Part shown: positions 1 through 9,772 of the stretch, piece by piece
Layout of the letters: each line of letters starts with the position of its first letter
How positions within the stretch are numbered: position 1 is the first letter of the stretch
NCBI RefSeq assembly: GCF_902726545.1
Contig: NZ_CACVAD010000026.1
Location: 1-64,000, forward strand
DNA length: 64,000 nucleotides
Direction: 5' to 3'
Source of the DNA: Yersinia artesiana
Lineage (GTDB): Bacteria; Pseudomonadota; Gammaproteobacteria; Enterobacterales; Enterobacteriaceae
Position numbers and translations under genes: made by a program
The notes under the pieces: model-generated
The model's input: only the letters and a program-made list of their open reading frames with translations
Database searches by the model: none
Told to the model about the DNA's origin: nothing

Positions 1-230
1 CCTGACGCCCTATTAGCGTTTAAAGATCGTAGCTATTGCTTATTACCCTATTTTTGCTTATTAAGTGAAAAAAATTACAAAGTATATCGTAGTGATAATG
101 ACTTATTTTTAAGTTTTATTATCTGGCTTTAAGTGGATTTTTTTATTTATTTCGCCTAAAAAAGCTCGACAAATAAGACAATAGCTCAGCAATGAGTGGT
201 TCATTTCTCCAGAGCGGAGACTGAAAAAAT

Positions 231-266
231 TTGACTTGAGGGGACGATTGCTTTAACCAATAGAGG
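231..266 (+). promoter_or_regulatory. thr operon promoter
   Basis: A TTGACT -35 box lies at 231-236, followed about 16 bases later by a TTTAACCAAT stretch that resembles the E. coli thrL promoter region. The exact -10 hexamer is uncertain. It sits about 35 bases before the leader peptide. The 230 bases to its left are AT-rich and I see no gene in them. Confidence 0.6.
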
Positions 267-300
267 TAGAGCCACATTATTTATGAGACAGACAGACGAA

Positions 301-369
301 ATGCGATACATCAGCCTGAACACAACAATTATTACCACCACCGAAACCACAGGTTACGGGGCGGGCTGA
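301..369 (+). CDS. thrL: thr operon leader peptide
   Basis: This is a 22-residue reading frame directly before the thr attenuator. It contains seven threonine and three isoleucine codons and ends in GYGAG, similar to the GNGAG end of E. coli ThrL. In the known mechanism, ribosome stalling at Thr and Ile codons when charged tRNA is scarce prevents the downstream terminator from forming and lets thrABC be transcribed. The peptide starts RYISLN, somewhat different from E. coli, and has slightly fewer control codons. The function is inferred from position, composition and the following terminator. Confidence 0.9.
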   Translation: MRYISLNTTIITTTETTGYGAG

Positions 370-391
370 CGCGTACAGGAAACAACAGAAA

Positions 392-426
392 AAAGCCCGC
401 ACCTAAACAGTGCGGGCTTTTTTTTT
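392..426 (+). terminator. thr attenuator (Rho-independent terminator)
   Basis: An 11-bp perfect stem pairs 392-402 with 410-420 around a 7-base loop and runs into an uninterrupted T tract. It lies 22 bases after the thrL stop codon and before thrA, which is where the attenuator is placed in enteric thr operons. Confidence 0.93.
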
Positions 427-487
427 CAATCAAATATTTGCAAAAAAGTTTGCGATAAAAAAGCGCGAAAGCGGGAGAGAATCAGAA

Positions 488-2947
488 ATGCGAGTGCTGA
501 AATTTGGCGGGACATCAGTAGCAAATGCAGAACGCTTTATGCGTGTTGCCGATATCATTGAAAGTAATGCGCGTCAGGGACAAGTGGCGACGGTATTGTC
601 TGCTCCCGCTAAGATTACCAACCATCTGGTGGCGATGATCGACAAAATGGTGGCTGGGCAAGATATCTCGCCGAACATCAGCGATGCGGAACGGATTTTT
701 TCCGAGCTATTGCGTGGCTTGGCTGATGCGCAACCGGGCTTTGAATATGAACGTTTAAAAGCGCTGGTGGCCCATGAGTTTGCGCAACTCAAACACGTCC
801 TGCACGGTATCTCTCTGCTCGGTCAATGCCCGGACAGCATCAATGCTGCAATCATCTGCCGCGGCGAGAAATTGTCCATTGCCATTATGGAAGCATTATT
901 CCAGGCGAAAGGTTATCAGGTCAGCGTGATTAATCCGGTCGAGAAATTGTTGGCACAGGGTCACTACCTCGAATCCACAGTTGATATCACGGAATCTACC
1001 CGCCGCATCGGTTCCAGTAGTATTCCTGCTGACCATATCATCCTGATGGCTGGTTTCACTGCTGGTAATGATAAAGGGGAGTTGGTGGTACTGGGGCGCA
1101 ATGGCTCAGATTACTCTGCTGCGGTGCTGGCCGCGTGTTTACGCGCTGATTGTTGTGAAATCTGGACTGATGTGGACGGGGTTTATACTTGTGACCCCCG
1201 CGTGGTACCTGATGCCCGATTATTGAAATCGATGTCATATCAGGAAGCGATGGAACTGTCCTATTTTGGCGCTTCAGTTCTCCACCCCCGCACTATCGCT
1301 CCTATCGCCCAGTTCCAAATTCCTTGTCTGATTAAAAATACTTCTAACCCGCAAGCCCCCGGCACCTTGATTGGTGGGGAAGGCAGTGATGATGGTTTCC
1401 CAGTGAAAGGCATCACCAACCTGAATAATATGGCGATGATTAACGTGTCTGGCCCAGGCATGAAAGGCATGGTTGGTATGGCTGCCCGCGTATTCGCGGT
1501 GATGTCACGCAGCGGTATTTCAGTGGTGCTAATCACCCAGTCTTCTTCTGAATACAGCATCAGTTTCTGTGTGCCGCAAAGTGAGTTAGCCCGCGCCCGT
1601 AAAGCATTAGACGAAGAGTTTTATCTGGAATTGAAAGATGGTCTGTTAGAGCCATTAGATGTGATGGAGCATCTGGCGGTTATCTCGGTGGTCGGTGATG
1701 GTATGCGTACTTTACGTGGCATCTCGGCTCGCTTCTTCTCAGCACTGGCCCGTGCCAATATTAATATTATAGCGATTGCGCAAGGCTCGTCCGAGCGCTC
1801 TATCTCTGTGGTGGTTAGCAATGATGCCGTCACTACCGGTGTGCGGGTTTGTCACCAGATGCTGTTCAATACCGATCAGGTTATTGAAGTGTTTGTCATC
1901 GGTGTCGGTGGTGTCGGTGGGGCATTAATCGAGCAAATCTATCGTCAACAACCCTGGTTGAAGCAGCGCCATATCGATTTACGCGTCTGTGGTATCGCCA
2001 ATTCCAAAGCCATGCTGACCAATGTGCACGGTATTTCGCTGGATAACTGGCGTCATGAACTGGCCGAAGTGCAAGAGCCTTTTAACTTAAGTCGCTTAAT
2101 TCGCCTGGTGAAAGAGTATCACTTGCTCAATCCGGTGATTGTCGACTGCACATCCAGTCAGGCTGTTGCGGATCAATATGCAGATTTTCTGGCCGATGGT
2201 TTCCATGTGGTGACACCAAACAAGAAAGCCAATACCTCATCCATGAATTACTACCGTCAGATGCGCGCGGCGGCAGCGAAGTCATGTCGCAAATTCTTGT
2301 ATGACACCAACGTCGGTGCGGGCCTGCCGGTTATCGAAAACTTACAAAACTTGCTCAATGCGGGTGATGAACTGATGCGTTTTTCTGGCATTCTGTCAGG
2401 ATCACTCTCTTTCATCTTCGGTAAGCTGGACGAAGGGATGACCTTATCTGAGGCGACATTACAGGCCAAGGCGCTGGGTTATACCGAACCAGACCCTCGC
2501 GATGATCTGTCCGGCATGGATGTTGCTCGTAAATTGTTGATCCTGGCCCGTGAAGCAGGGTACAAACTTGAATTGGCTGATATCGAAGTTGAGTCCGTTC
2601 TGCCAGCAAGTTTCGATGCCAGCGGTGATGTAGACAGCTTCCTCGCTCGACTGCCATCACTGGATGCCGAATTTAGCCGTTTGGTGGCAAATGCCGCAGA
2701 ACAGGGCAAAGTGCTGCGTTATGTCGGGGTGATTGAAGAGGGGCGTTGTATCGTCCGGATGGATGCGGTCGATGGTAACGATCCGCTGTATAAAGTGAAA
2801 AATGGTGAGAATGCGTTGGCTTTCTATACCCACTATTATCAGCCGATCCCGTTGGTGCTGCGCGGGTATGGTGCGGGTAATGACGTGACTGCTGCTGGGG
2901 TGTTCGCTGATCTTTTACGCACATTATCATGGAAGTTGGGAGTTTAA
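488..2947 (+). CDS. thrA: bifunctional aspartokinase I / homoserine dehydrogenase I
   Basis: ThrA phosphorylates aspartate and also reduces aspartate semialdehyde to homoserine, the first and third steps from aspartate to threonine. The protein is 819 residues, one shorter than E. coli ThrA. The aspartokinase signature KFGGTSVA is at residues 5-12. ACT regulatory domains follow around 310-460. The NAD(P)-binding motif VIGVGGVGG near residue 467 opens the homoserine dehydrogenase half. I chose the ATG at 488 because it follows a GGGAGAGA ribosome site and gives the family N-terminus. An upstream in-frame start at 410 would lie inside the attenuator. It is the first structural gene of thrABC, controlled by attenuation and, from family knowledge, by threonine feedback. 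Confidence 0.98.
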   Translation: MRVLKFGGTSVANAERFMRVADIIESNARQGQVATVLSAPAKITNHLVAMIDKMVAGQDISPNISDAERIFSELLRGLADAQPGFEYERLKALVAHEFAQLKHVLHGISLLGQCPDSINAAIICRGEKLSIAIMEALFQAKGYQVSVINPVEKLLAQGHYLESTVDITESTRRIGSSSIPADHIILMAGFTAGNDKGELVVLGRNGSDYSAAVLAACLRADCCEIWTDVDGVYTCDPRVVPDARLLKSMSYQEAMELSYFGASVLHPRTIAPIAQFQIPCLIKNTSNPQAPGTLIGGEGSDDGFPVKGITNLNNMAMINVSGPGMKGMVGMAARVFAVMSRSGISVVLITQSSSEYSISFCVPQSELARARKALDEEFYLELKDGLLEPLDVMEHLAVISVVGDGMRTLRGISARFFSALARANINIIAIAQGSSERSISVVVSNDAVTTGVRVCHQMLFNTDQVIEVFVIGVGGVGGALIEQIYRQQPWLKQRHIDLRVCGIANSKAMLTNVHGISLDNWRHELAEVQEPFNLSRLIRLVKEYHLLNPVIVDCTSSQAVADQYADFLADGFHVVTPNKKANTSSMNYYRQMRAAAAKSCRKFLYDTNVGAGLPVIENLQNLLNAGDELMRFSGILSGSLSFIFGKLDEGMTLSEATLQAKALGYTEPDPRDDLSGMDVARKLLILAREAGYKLELADIEVESVLPASFDASGDVDSFLARLPSLDAEFSRLVANAAEQGKVLRYVGVIEEGRCIVRMDAVDGNDPLYKVKNGENALAFYTHYYQPIPLVLRGYGAGNDVTAAGVFADLLRTLSWKLGV

Positions 2948-2949
2948 AT

Positions 2950-3879
2950 ATGGTTAAGATCTATGCTCCGGCATCGATTGGCAATGTCAGCGTTGGCTTC
3001 GATGTGCTGGGTGCTGCGGTTTCACCAGTAGACGGCACTTTATTGGGCGATTGTGTCAGCGTGACCGCAGCGGACAGTTTTAGTCTGCGCAATGAAGGCC
3101 GCTTTGTCAGCAAGTTGCCTGATGATCCAAAAGAAAATATCGTTTATCAATGCTGGGATCGTTTTTGTCAGGAAATGGGCCAAGAGATCCCGGTTGCCAT
3201 GGTGCTGGAAAAGAACATGCCGATTGGCTCAGGGCTAGGCTCCAGTGCCTGTTCTGTTGTTGCTGGCTTGATGGCAATGAACGAATTCTGCGGCCAACCG
3301 CTGGATAAAGTTACGCTGCTGGGCATGATGGGCGAGCTGGAAGGGCGCGTTTCTGGCAGTGTGCATTTTGATAATGTTGCACCTTGCTATTTAGGCGGGA
3401 TGCAATTGATCCTCGAGCAACCGGGCTATATCAGTCAGGATGTGCCCGGTTTTGACGACTGGCTGTGGGTGATGGCTTATCCGGGGATTAAAGTTTCTAC
3501 CGCTGAGGCGCGGGCTATTTTACCCGCACAGTACCGCCGCCAGGATTGTATTGCTCATGGGCGTAACTTGGCTGGATTTATTCACGCCTGCCACACTCAG
3601 CAGCCGAGTCTGGCCGCTAAAATGATGAAAGATGTCATCGCCGAACCTTACCGCACTCAATTGTTGCCGGGCTTTGCTGCGGCAAGGCAAGCCGCGCAGG
3701 ATATTGGCGCGCTGGCCTGTGGTATTTCTGGTTCTGGCCCTACGTTGTTTGCTGTCTGCAATGATAGTGAGACCGCGCAGCGCATGGCGAGCTGGCTACA
3801 AAATCATTACCTGCAAAACGATGAAGGTTTTGTTCATATTTGCCGTCTGGATACCGCAGGCGCACGACTACTGGGATAA
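2950..3879 (+). CDS. thrB: homoserine kinase
   Basis: ThrB is a cytoplasmic GHMP-family kinase that converts homoserine to O-phosphohomoserine. The protein is 309 residues, the usual length. The ATP-binding loop [13 protein letters not shown] is at about residues 89-102, and the family N-terminus [20 protein letters not shown] is present. The ATG at 2950 lies two bases after the thrA stop, implying translational coupling. An earlier in-frame start at 2929, inside thrA, would add seven residues and is less likely. It is followed after three bases by thrC. Confidence 0.98.
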   Translation: MVKIYAPASIGNVSVGFDVLGAAVSPVDGTLLGDCVSVTAADSFSLRNEGRFVSKLPDDPKENIVYQCWDRFCQEMGQEIPVAMVLEKNMPIGSGLGSSACSVVAGLMAMNEFCGQPLDKVTLLGMMGELEGRVSGSVHFDNVAPCYLGGMQLILEQPGYISQDVPGFDDWLWVMAYPGIKVSTAEARAILPAQYRRQDCIAHGRNLAGFIHACHTQQPSLAAKMMKDVIAEPYRTQLLPGFAAARQAAQDIGALACGISGSGPTLFAVCNDSETAQRMASWLQNHYLQNDEGFVHICRLDTAGARLLG

Positions 3880-3882
3880 CGC

Positions 3883-5172
3883 ATGAAACTGTATAACCTT
3901 AAAGATCACAACGAGCAGGTCAGCTTCGCGCAAGCGATCAAACAGGGCCTGGGTAAGCAGCAGGGGTTGTTCTTCCCGCTGGAGTTACCAGAGTTTGAAC
4001 TGACAGAAATTGATAAACTGCTGGATCTGGATTTTGTCACCCGCAGCAGCCGTATTCTGTCTGCTTTTATTGGTAATGAAATCGCACCAGAAGTATTAAC
4101 CAAGCGTGTTCAGGCTGCTTTTGAGTTTCCGGCACCGGTTGCTCAGGTTGAAAATGATATCGCCGCACTGGAGCTGTTCCACGGCCCGACATTGGCCTTT
4201 AAAGATTTCGGCGCACGTTTTATGGCGCAAATGCTGGCTGAAGTGGCTGGCGACCAGCCGGTCACTATCTTAACCGCAACCTCTGGTGATACCGGGGCGG
4301 CGGTGGCTCATGCTTTCTATGGCTTGAAAAATGTGCGCGTGGTTATCCTCTATCCACGTGGCAAAATCAGCCCGCTGCAAGAGAAGCTGTTCTGTACGTT
4401 AGGTGGCAATATCCACACAGTGGCGATTGAGGGCGATTTTGATGCTTGCCAGGCGCTGGTCAAGCAAGCCTTTGATGATGAAGAGTTGAAGCAGGAGTTG
4501 AGCCTTAACTCCGCTAACTCCATTAATATCAGCCGCTTGCTGGCTCAGATTTGCTATTACTTCGAAGCTGTAGCCCAGTTACCGCAAGAAGCGCGTAACC
4601 AATTGGTTATCTCCGTGCCAAGTGGCAACTTCGGTGATTTGACCGCCGGTTTATTGGCAAAATCGTTAGGTTTGCCAGTAAAACGCTTTATCGCTGCCAC
4701 CAATGCCAACGACACTGTGCCGCGCTTCCTGGTTAACGGCCAGTGGCAGCCGAAGCCGACGGTGGCGACGTTATCGAATGCTATGGATGTCAGCCAGCCG
4801 AATAACTGGCCGCGTGTTGAGGAGCTTTATCGTCGTAAAATCTGGCAGTTGAAAGAATTGGGCCACGGCGCAGTCAGTGATGATGTCACCAAAGAGACGA
4901 TGCGCGAGCTTGCTGGTTTGGGTTATATCTCAGAACCTCATGCAGCCATTGCTTACCGCGTGCTGCGTGATCAATTGCAAGACGGTGAGTTTGGGCTATT
5001 TATCGGTACCGCTCATCCGGCGAAATTCAAAGAAAGTGTAGAAGAGATTCTGGGGCAAGAATTGCCGCTGCCAAAACCACTGGCAGTGCGGGCACAATTA
5101 CCATTGTTGTCTCATGATTTGCCAGCAGATTTTGCACAATTACGCACTTTCCTGATGGCTTTGCCTAAGTAA
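3883..5172 (+). CDS. thrC: threonine synthase
   Basis: ThrC is a PLP enzyme that turns O-phosphohomoserine into threonine, the last step of the pathway. The protein is 429 residues, as in E. coli (428). The PLP-binding motif LAFKDFGARF contains Lys107, the expected Schiff-base lysine. The phosphate-binding glycine motif ATSGDTGAAVAHAF follows. It is the last gene of the thr operon. A GC-rich hairpin without a clear T tract (about 5184-5208) and a palindromic repeat follow it, before the convergent gene yaaA. Confidence 0.98.
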   Translation: MKLYNLKDHNEQVSFAQAIKQGLGKQQGLFFPLELPEFELTEIDKLLDLDFVTRSSRILSAFIGNEIAPEVLTKRVQAAFEFPAPVAQVENDIAALELFHGPTLAFKDFGARFMAQMLAEVAGDQPVTILTATSGDTGAAVAHAFYGLKNVRVVILYPRGKISPLQEKLFCTLGGNIHTVAIEGDFDACQALVKQAFDDEELKQELSLNSANSINISRLLAQICYYFEAVAQLPQEARNQLVISVPSGNFGDLTAGLLAKSLGLPVKRFIAATNANDTVPRFLVNGQWQPKPTVATLSNAMDVSQPNNWPRVEELYRRKIWQLKELGHGAVSDDVTKETMRELAGLGYISEPHAAIAYRVLRDQLQDGEFGLFIGTAHPAKFKESVEEILGQELPLPKPLAVRAQLPLLSHDLPADFAQLRTFLMALPK

Positions 5173-5211
5173 TTAAACGCATAAGGGGCCAATTTGATTG
5201 GCTCCGAAGTT

Positions 5212-5292
5212 TGGCGGGGCGACTGCACCGATGGGCGCTCTGGCGGCGCACGCCGCTACGACCCATTCGGTACATTTCCCCGTTTATCAACT
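5212..5292 (+). repeat. 81-bp dispersed palindromic repeat, copy 1
   Basis: The sequence from 5212 to 5292 matches 61616-61696 in the same orientation at roughly 85 percent identity. Within each copy, ACCGATGGG near the left pairs with CCCATTCGGT near the right, and a GC-rich inner hairpin sits between them. GGCGGGG and CCCC form the outer edges. It lies between the convergent genes thrC and yaaA. I do not know a name for it. It may act as a bidirectional transcription stop or RNA stabiliser, but that is inference. Confidence 0.75.
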
Positions 5293-5316
5293 AGTTTAAT
5301 CGTTGCGCGGTCATTT

Positions 5317-6093
5317 CTAGTGCTGTTCAGCCCGTTTAAAGACTAATTCATTTTTCGCCGACAGCCCGGCATCAAATTCATAACCTTCCAGATTAAAATC
5401 AACCAGTTGTTCTGGTTTGGTGAGCTTATTCTGAATAATAAATCGGCTCATCAGGCCACGGGCTTTTTTGGCATAGAAACTGATAATTTTATATTTGCCG
5501 TTTTTCTCATCCAAAAAGACCGGCTTAATCAATGAACCGGCTAATTTGGCAGGTTTCACGGCCTTAAAGTATTCATCCGAGGCGAGATTTATCAGCACGT
5601 TATCACCTTGCTGCTCCAGCGCCTGATTCAGTTTCTCTGTTATCTGGTCGCCCCAGAAGGAATAGAGATCTTTGCCATGTGGGTTAGCCAGTTTGATCCC
5701 CATCTCCAGACGATAGGGTTGCATCAAATCTAACGGGCGCAATACGCCGTAGAGCCCGGAAAGCATGCGTAAATGCTGTTGGGCAAAATCAAAGTCGGCA
5801 GCGCTGAAATCCTGTGCCTGCATGCCGGTATAAACATCGCCTTTAAAAGCCAGAATCGCCTGACGCGCATTGTCTGGTGTGAAATCAGGCTGCCATTCAC
5901 TGAAACGGGCGGCATTTAAACCGGCCAGTTTGTCGCTAATTCCCATCAGACTGCTGATTTGGGCTGGTGTCAGCTCACGGCAGATCTCGATAAGCTGTTG
6001 TGATTTATCCAACATCTCTGGCTGAGTAAACTTTTTGGTCGCGAGCGGACTTTGATAATCAAGGGTTTTTGCCGGGGAGATAATAATTAGCAT
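5317..6093 (-). CDS. yaaA: peroxide stress resistance protein YaaA (UPF0246)
   Basis: YaaA belongs to the DUF328/UPF0246 family. In E. coli it is induced by OxyR and lowers intracellular free iron during peroxide stress; its biochemistry is not settled. The protein is 258 residues, the family length. The N-terminal motif [13 protein letters not shown] and the motifs [20 protein letters not shown] and [14 protein letters not shown] are typical. It is transcribed towards thrC, from a start region that diverges from talB. Confidence 0.95.
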   Translation of the reverse strand: MLIIISPAKTLDYQSPLATKKFTQPEMLDKSQQLIEICRELTPAQISSLMGISDKLAGLNAARFSEWQPDFTPDNARQAILAFKGDVYTGMQAQDFSAADFDFAQQHLRMLSGLYGVLRPLDLMQPYRLEMGIKLANPHGKDLYSFWGDQITEKLNQALEQQGDNVLINLASDEYFKAVKPAKLAGSLIKPVFLDEKNGKYKIISFYAKKARGLMSRFIIQNKLTKPEQLVDFNLEGYEFDAGLSAKNELVFKRAEQH

Positions 6094-6341
6094 GACGATA
6101 TCCTGTTAATCCACATAAGACACTGTAGCAAAAAGCGCAGTGTAGCAAAAAGAAGATTGGACGATTGCTAGGATAGATAGATTGAGTTGTCAGAGATGAT
6201 ATAGTTTAGCTAAATCGTCTCAGCACGATAAGAATGGATGAAATTGCTATTAACCTGCCGGTTTCTGGCTGTTTTAAAAGGCGAAAACGGTTGCGAACCG
6301 AATACTGGCTGTTTGCGCTTTTTTTAATCAGTTTAACTGCC

Positions 6342-6369
6342 TTGCACCAAGGCTTACGCATGTTATTAT
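6342..6369 (+). promoter_or_regulatory. candidate talB promoter
   Basis: TTGCAC at 6342-6347 and TATTAT at 6364-6369 are separated by 16 bases, a good sigma-70 arrangement about 135 bases before talB. The rest of the 410-base yaaA-talB gap (6094-6503) shows no further gene. An in-frame extension of talB back to 6429 is possible but lacks family similarity. Confidence 0.45.
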
Positions 6370-6503
6370 CAAGACAAGGCAGGCGTCGAAATAGCTAATA
6401 TTGCGAAACCGCTAACATTCCGAATGAGATGAAGCGCCATTTCGACCGAGATAAAAGTTGCGACATGCCAAAAGTTCATGCACAAACGATGAGAAACGAC
6501 AAC

Positions 6504-7457
6504 ATGACCGATAAACTTACTTCCCTACGTCAAATCACCACTGTAGTAGCAGATACTGGGGATATCGCGGCAATGAAGCTGTATCAGCCGCAAGATGCAA
6601 CCACTAACCCATCACTGATTCTGAATGCTGCCCAGATTCCTGAATACCGCAAGCTGATCGACGAAGCCATTGCTTGGGCGCGTGAACAAAGCAGTGATCA
6701 CGCTCAGCAAATCGTTGATGCAACTGACAAACTGGCCGTTAATATCGGTTTGGAAATTCTGAAACTGATCCCTGGTCGCATTTCTACCGAAGTTGATGCT
6801 CGCCTGTCTTACGATACTGCTGCCAGCGTGGCAAAAGCGAAACGTTTGATCAAACTGTACAACGAAGCCGGTATCAGCAATGACCGTATTCTGATCAAAC
6901 TGGCTTCTACCTGGCAGGGTATCCGTGCTGCGGAACAACTGGAAAAAGAAGGTATCAACTGTAACCTGACTCTGCTGTTCTCCTTCGCTCAGGCTCGTGC
7001 TTGTGCTGAAGCGGGTGTGTTCCTGATTTCACCGTTTGTTGGCCGTATTCTTGACTGGTACAAAGCCAATGGCGACAAGAAAGAGTTCGCACCACACGAA
7101 GATCCAGGTGTGGTTTCCGTGACCGAGATTTACCAGTATTACAAAAAACACGGTTATAAAACTGTGGTTATGGGCGCAAGCTTCCGTAATCTGGGTGAGA
7201 TCATCGAACTGGCTGGCTGTGACCGCCTGACTATTGCTCCATCTCTGCTGAAAGAGTTGGCAGAAAGCGAAGGCCCGGTCGAGCGTAAACTGGCTTATAC
7301 CGGTGAAGTTCAAGCTAAACCAACGCCACTGACTGAAGCTGAGTTCTACTGGCAGCACAATCAGGATCCAATGGCGATTGATAAACTGGCTGATGGTATT
7401 CGCAAGTTTGCTATCGACCAGGGCAAACTTGAGAAAATGATCTCAGACCTGCTGTAA
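6504..7457 (+). CDS. talB: transaldolase B
   Basis: Transaldolase moves a dihydroxyacetone unit from sedoheptulose 7-phosphate to glyceraldehyde 3-phosphate in the non-oxidative pentose phosphate pathway. The protein is 317 residues, identical in length to E. coli TalB. The Schiff-base lysine is Lys132 in the motif [12 protein letters not shown], and the N-terminal motif DATTNPSLI is present. I chose ATG 6504 because it gives [10 protein letters not shown], the family start. It is followed by a strong terminator, so it is probably monocistronic. Confidence 0.98.
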   Translation: MTDKLTSLRQITTVVADTGDIAAMKLYQPQDATTNPSLILNAAQIPEYRKLIDEAIAWAREQSSDHAQQIVDATDKLAVNIGLEILKLIPGRISTEVDARLSYDTAASVAKAKRLIKLYNEAGISNDRILIKLASTWQGIRAAEQLEKEGINCNLTLLFSFAQARACAEAGVFLISPFVGRILDWYKANGDKKEFAPHEDPGVVSVTEIYQYYKKHGYKTVVMGASFRNLGEIIELAGCDRLTIAPSLLKELAESEGPVERKLAYTGEVQAKPTPLTEAEFYWQHNQDPMAIDKLADGIRKFAIDQGKLEKMISDLL

Positions 7458-7497
7458 TTTGACTCGCGGTGCTTGATGCTCCGCAGTGACTTGACGA

Positions 7498-7522
7498 AAA
7501 GGTAGCATAAGCTGCCTTTTTT
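7498..7522 (+). terminator. talB terminator
   Basis: A 9-bp stem (7498-7506 with 7511-7519, one G-T pair) with an ATAA loop is followed by a run of T. It ends the talB transcript and separates it from mog. Confidence 0.9.
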
Positions 7523-7614
7523 ATTGCCTGTTACCTGGGTTTGAGGGCAGTCCCAATAACATGGGATATGCTATTATTCGCCACAGATAAAGGGTTTTTC
7601 GTCGAGGTAGTCAC

Positions 7615-8202
7615 ATGAATACATTACGTATAGGTTTAGTTTCCGTTTCTGATCGCGCATCAAGTGGGGTATATCAGGATAAAGGCATCCCAGCCCTGGA
7701 AGAGTGGTTGGCAAGTGCGCTAACGACCCCTTTTGAAATAGAAACCCGCCTTATCCCCGATGAACAAACTCTGATTGAACAGACCCTATGTGAGTTAGTC
7801 GATGAGATGGGCTGTCATTTAGTGTTGACCACCGGTGGAACTGGCCCGGCAAGACGCGATGTCACTCCTGACGCCACGCTGGCAATCGCCGATCGGCAAA
7901 TGCCCGGTTTTGGCGAGCAAATGCGTCAAATCAGCCTTCATTTTGTTCCTACCGCGATATTATCCCGTCAAGTCGGCGTTATCCGTAAGCAAGCATTGAT
8001 CATCAACTTACCGGGGCAACCTAAATCCATCAAAGAAACCCTGGAAGGGGTGAAAGATGCTGAGTCGAAAGTGGTGGTCGCGGGGATTTTTGCCAGTGTG
8101 CCTTATTGCATTCAACTACTGGATGGGCCTTATATAGAGACCAATGCTGAAGTGGTAGCGGCTTTTCGTCCGAAAAATGCAGTTGTCGATATAAAAAGCT
8201 AA
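7615..8202 (+). CDS. mog: molybdopterin adenylyltransferase
   Basis: Mog (MogA) adenylates molybdopterin in an ATP-dependent step that prepares it for molybdate insertion by MoeA. The protein is 195 residues, matching E. coli. The MoCF-binding signature TTGGTGPARRDVTPDAT begins near residue 71, and the N-terminus LRIGLVSVSDRASSGVYQDKGIP is typical. It lies downstream of talB, as in E. coli, but is separated from it by a terminator. The 128 bases to the next gene carry no recognised gene. Confidence 0.96.
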   Translation: MNTLRIGLVSVSDRASSGVYQDKGIPALEEWLASALTTPFEIETRLIPDEQTLIEQTLCELVDEMGCHLVLTTGGTGPARRDVTPDATLAIADRQMPGFGEQMRQISLHFVPTAILSRQVGVIRKQALIINLPGQPKSIKETLEGVKDAESKVVVAGIFASVPYCIQLLDGPYIETNAEVVAAFRPKNAVVDIKS

Positions 8203-8330
8203 ATTAAAACTTTTTGCAACATAAGATACCATTCTAACAGTGTGGGGAATTTTGTACGGTATAGTCATGTTTACTTTACAAAAGGCTGAAAATATTTTTC
8301 TTCCCCTACTCTGGTTTATTACGGTGTCAT

Positions 8331-9698
8331 ATGTCCCAAGAACACAATTCATCTCAAGTCGACTTATCGCAACCTCATGTTGCCCAACAACATAATCATA
8401 ATCGTCGGTTGAATAAGCAAGATTATAAAACGCTCACTCTGGCCGCTTTAGGCGGAGCGCTTGAGTTTTATGACTTCATTATTTTCGTTTTCTTTGCTGC
8501 GGTGATTGGCGATCTTTTCTTCCCGGTCGATATGCCTGAGTGGCTGCGTCAGGTGCAGACATTCGGTATTTTTGCTGCGGGTTATCTGGCACGTCCGCTT
8601 GGTGGCATTATCATGGCGCATTTTGGCGACTTGGTTGGCCGTAAGAAGATGTTTACTCTAAGTATTTTGCTAATGGCATTACCAACGTTGGCGATTGGTA
8701 TGTTGCCGACGTATGCCTCTATCGGCATCGCAGCGCCATTACTATTGCTGTTAATGCGCGTATTACAAGGTGCGGCGATTGGTGGCGAAGTACCCGGTGC
8801 ATGGGTCTTTGTCGCAGAACATGTACCACGTCGGCGTATTGGCATTGCTTGCGGAACACTCACTGCTGGTTTGACGGCGGGGATCTTACTGGGGTCATTG
8901 GTGGCCACCGCGATGAACACCACCTTAAGTCCTCAGGCCATTTTAGATGGCGGTTGGCGTGTACCATTCTTCCTTGGTGGAATTTTCGGCTTGTTCGCTA
9001 TGTACTTGCGCCGTTGGTTGCAGGAAACACCTATCTTTAAAGAGATGCAGGCGCGTAAAACTTTGGCTGATGAATTACCACTGAAATCTGTCGTGGTGAA
9101 TTATAAGAAAGAAGTGTTGGTGTCGATGCTGCTGACCTGGTTGCTGTCTGCCGGGATCGTGGTGGTTATCCTGATGACCCCGACTTATTTACAGAAGCAG
9201 TTTGGTGTTTTGCCAGCACTGGCATTGCAGGCCAATAGTCTGGCAATTGTGGCGTTGGTATGTGGTTGTGTCATTGCAGGGCTTGCGATTGACCGTTTTG
9301 GTGCCAGCAAAACCTTTATTATTGGTAGCCTAATGTTGGCAGTATCAACCTGGTCGTTTTATCACACGAATCTAACTGATCCGAGCCAGTTATTTACCCA
9401 CTATATGTTGGCTGGGTTCTGTGTCGGTATTGTTGGCGCAGTACCTTATGTGATGGTGCGCGCGTTTCCGGCAGAGGTTCGTTTTACCGGAATTTCTTTC
9501 TCTTACAATGTGGCTTATGCGATTTTTGGTGGGTTGACACCCATTCTGGTGACGCTATTGATGAAAGTGACGCCTATGGCACCGGCGTATTACATGCTGC
9601 TGCTATCGCTGGTTGGGCTCCTGTTAGGAATTTATCTACGCAAAGATATTAATAGTGAAGTGAAAGTGCATTTACCAAAGAAAGCTCTGGCTGAGTAA
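8331..9698 (+). CDS. MFS metabolite:proton symporter (ProP/ShiA-like)
   Basis: This is a 455-residue inner-membrane transporter of the major facilitator superfamily with about 12 hydrophobic segments. It has the metabolite:H+ symporter hallmarks: GGALEFYDFIIFVFFAAVIGD in helix 1, the loop 2-3 motif DLVGRKKMF, and LMRVLQGAAIGGEVPGAW. Relatives include ProP, KgtP and ShiA, so a small organic acid or osmolyte is likely, but I cannot name the substrate. The first 40 residues are polar and histidine-rich. E. coli does not have this gene at this position. It is probably monocistronic, with a strong terminator behind it. Confidence 0.85.
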   Translation: MSQEHNSSQVDLSQPHVAQQHNHNRRLNKQDYKTLTLAALGGALEFYDFIIFVFFAAVIGDLFFPVDMPEWLRQVQTFGIFAAGYLARPLGGIIMAHFGDLVGRKKMFTLSILLMALPTLAIGMLPTYASIGIAAPLLLLLMRVLQGAAIGGEVPGAWVFVAEHVPRRRIGIACGTLTAGLTAGILLGSLVATAMNTTLSPQAILDGGWRVPFFLGGIFGLFAMYLRRWLQETPIFKEMQARKTLADELPLKSVVVNYKKEVLVSMLLTWLLSAGIVVVILMTPTYLQKQFGVLPALALQANSLAIVALVCGCVIAGLAIDRFGASKTFIIGSLMLAVSTWSFYHTNLTDPSQLFTHYMLAGFCVGIVGAVPYVMVRAFPAEVRFTGISFSYNVAYAIFGGLTPILVTLLMKVTPMAPAYYMLLLSLVGLLLGIYLRKDINSEVKVHLPKKALAE

Positions 9699-9728
9699 GT
9701 GGGTAATTAAATAAATTTCACTGATAAG

Positions 9729-9759
9729 AAATAGCCCATAACGGTATGGGCTATTTTGT
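9729..9759 (+). terminator. terminator between the MFS gene and the crystallin gene
   Basis: A 12-bp perfect stem (9729-9740 with 9745-9756) closes an ACGG tetraloop and is followed by a short T run. It lies between two convergent genes and may serve both strands. Confidence 0.88.
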
Positions 9760-9772
9760 TATCCGGAATAAT

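Noticed and set aside
410-487. Extended thrA start at 410
   Set aside because: It lies inside the attenuator stem; the ATG at 488 has a ribosome site and the family N-terminus.
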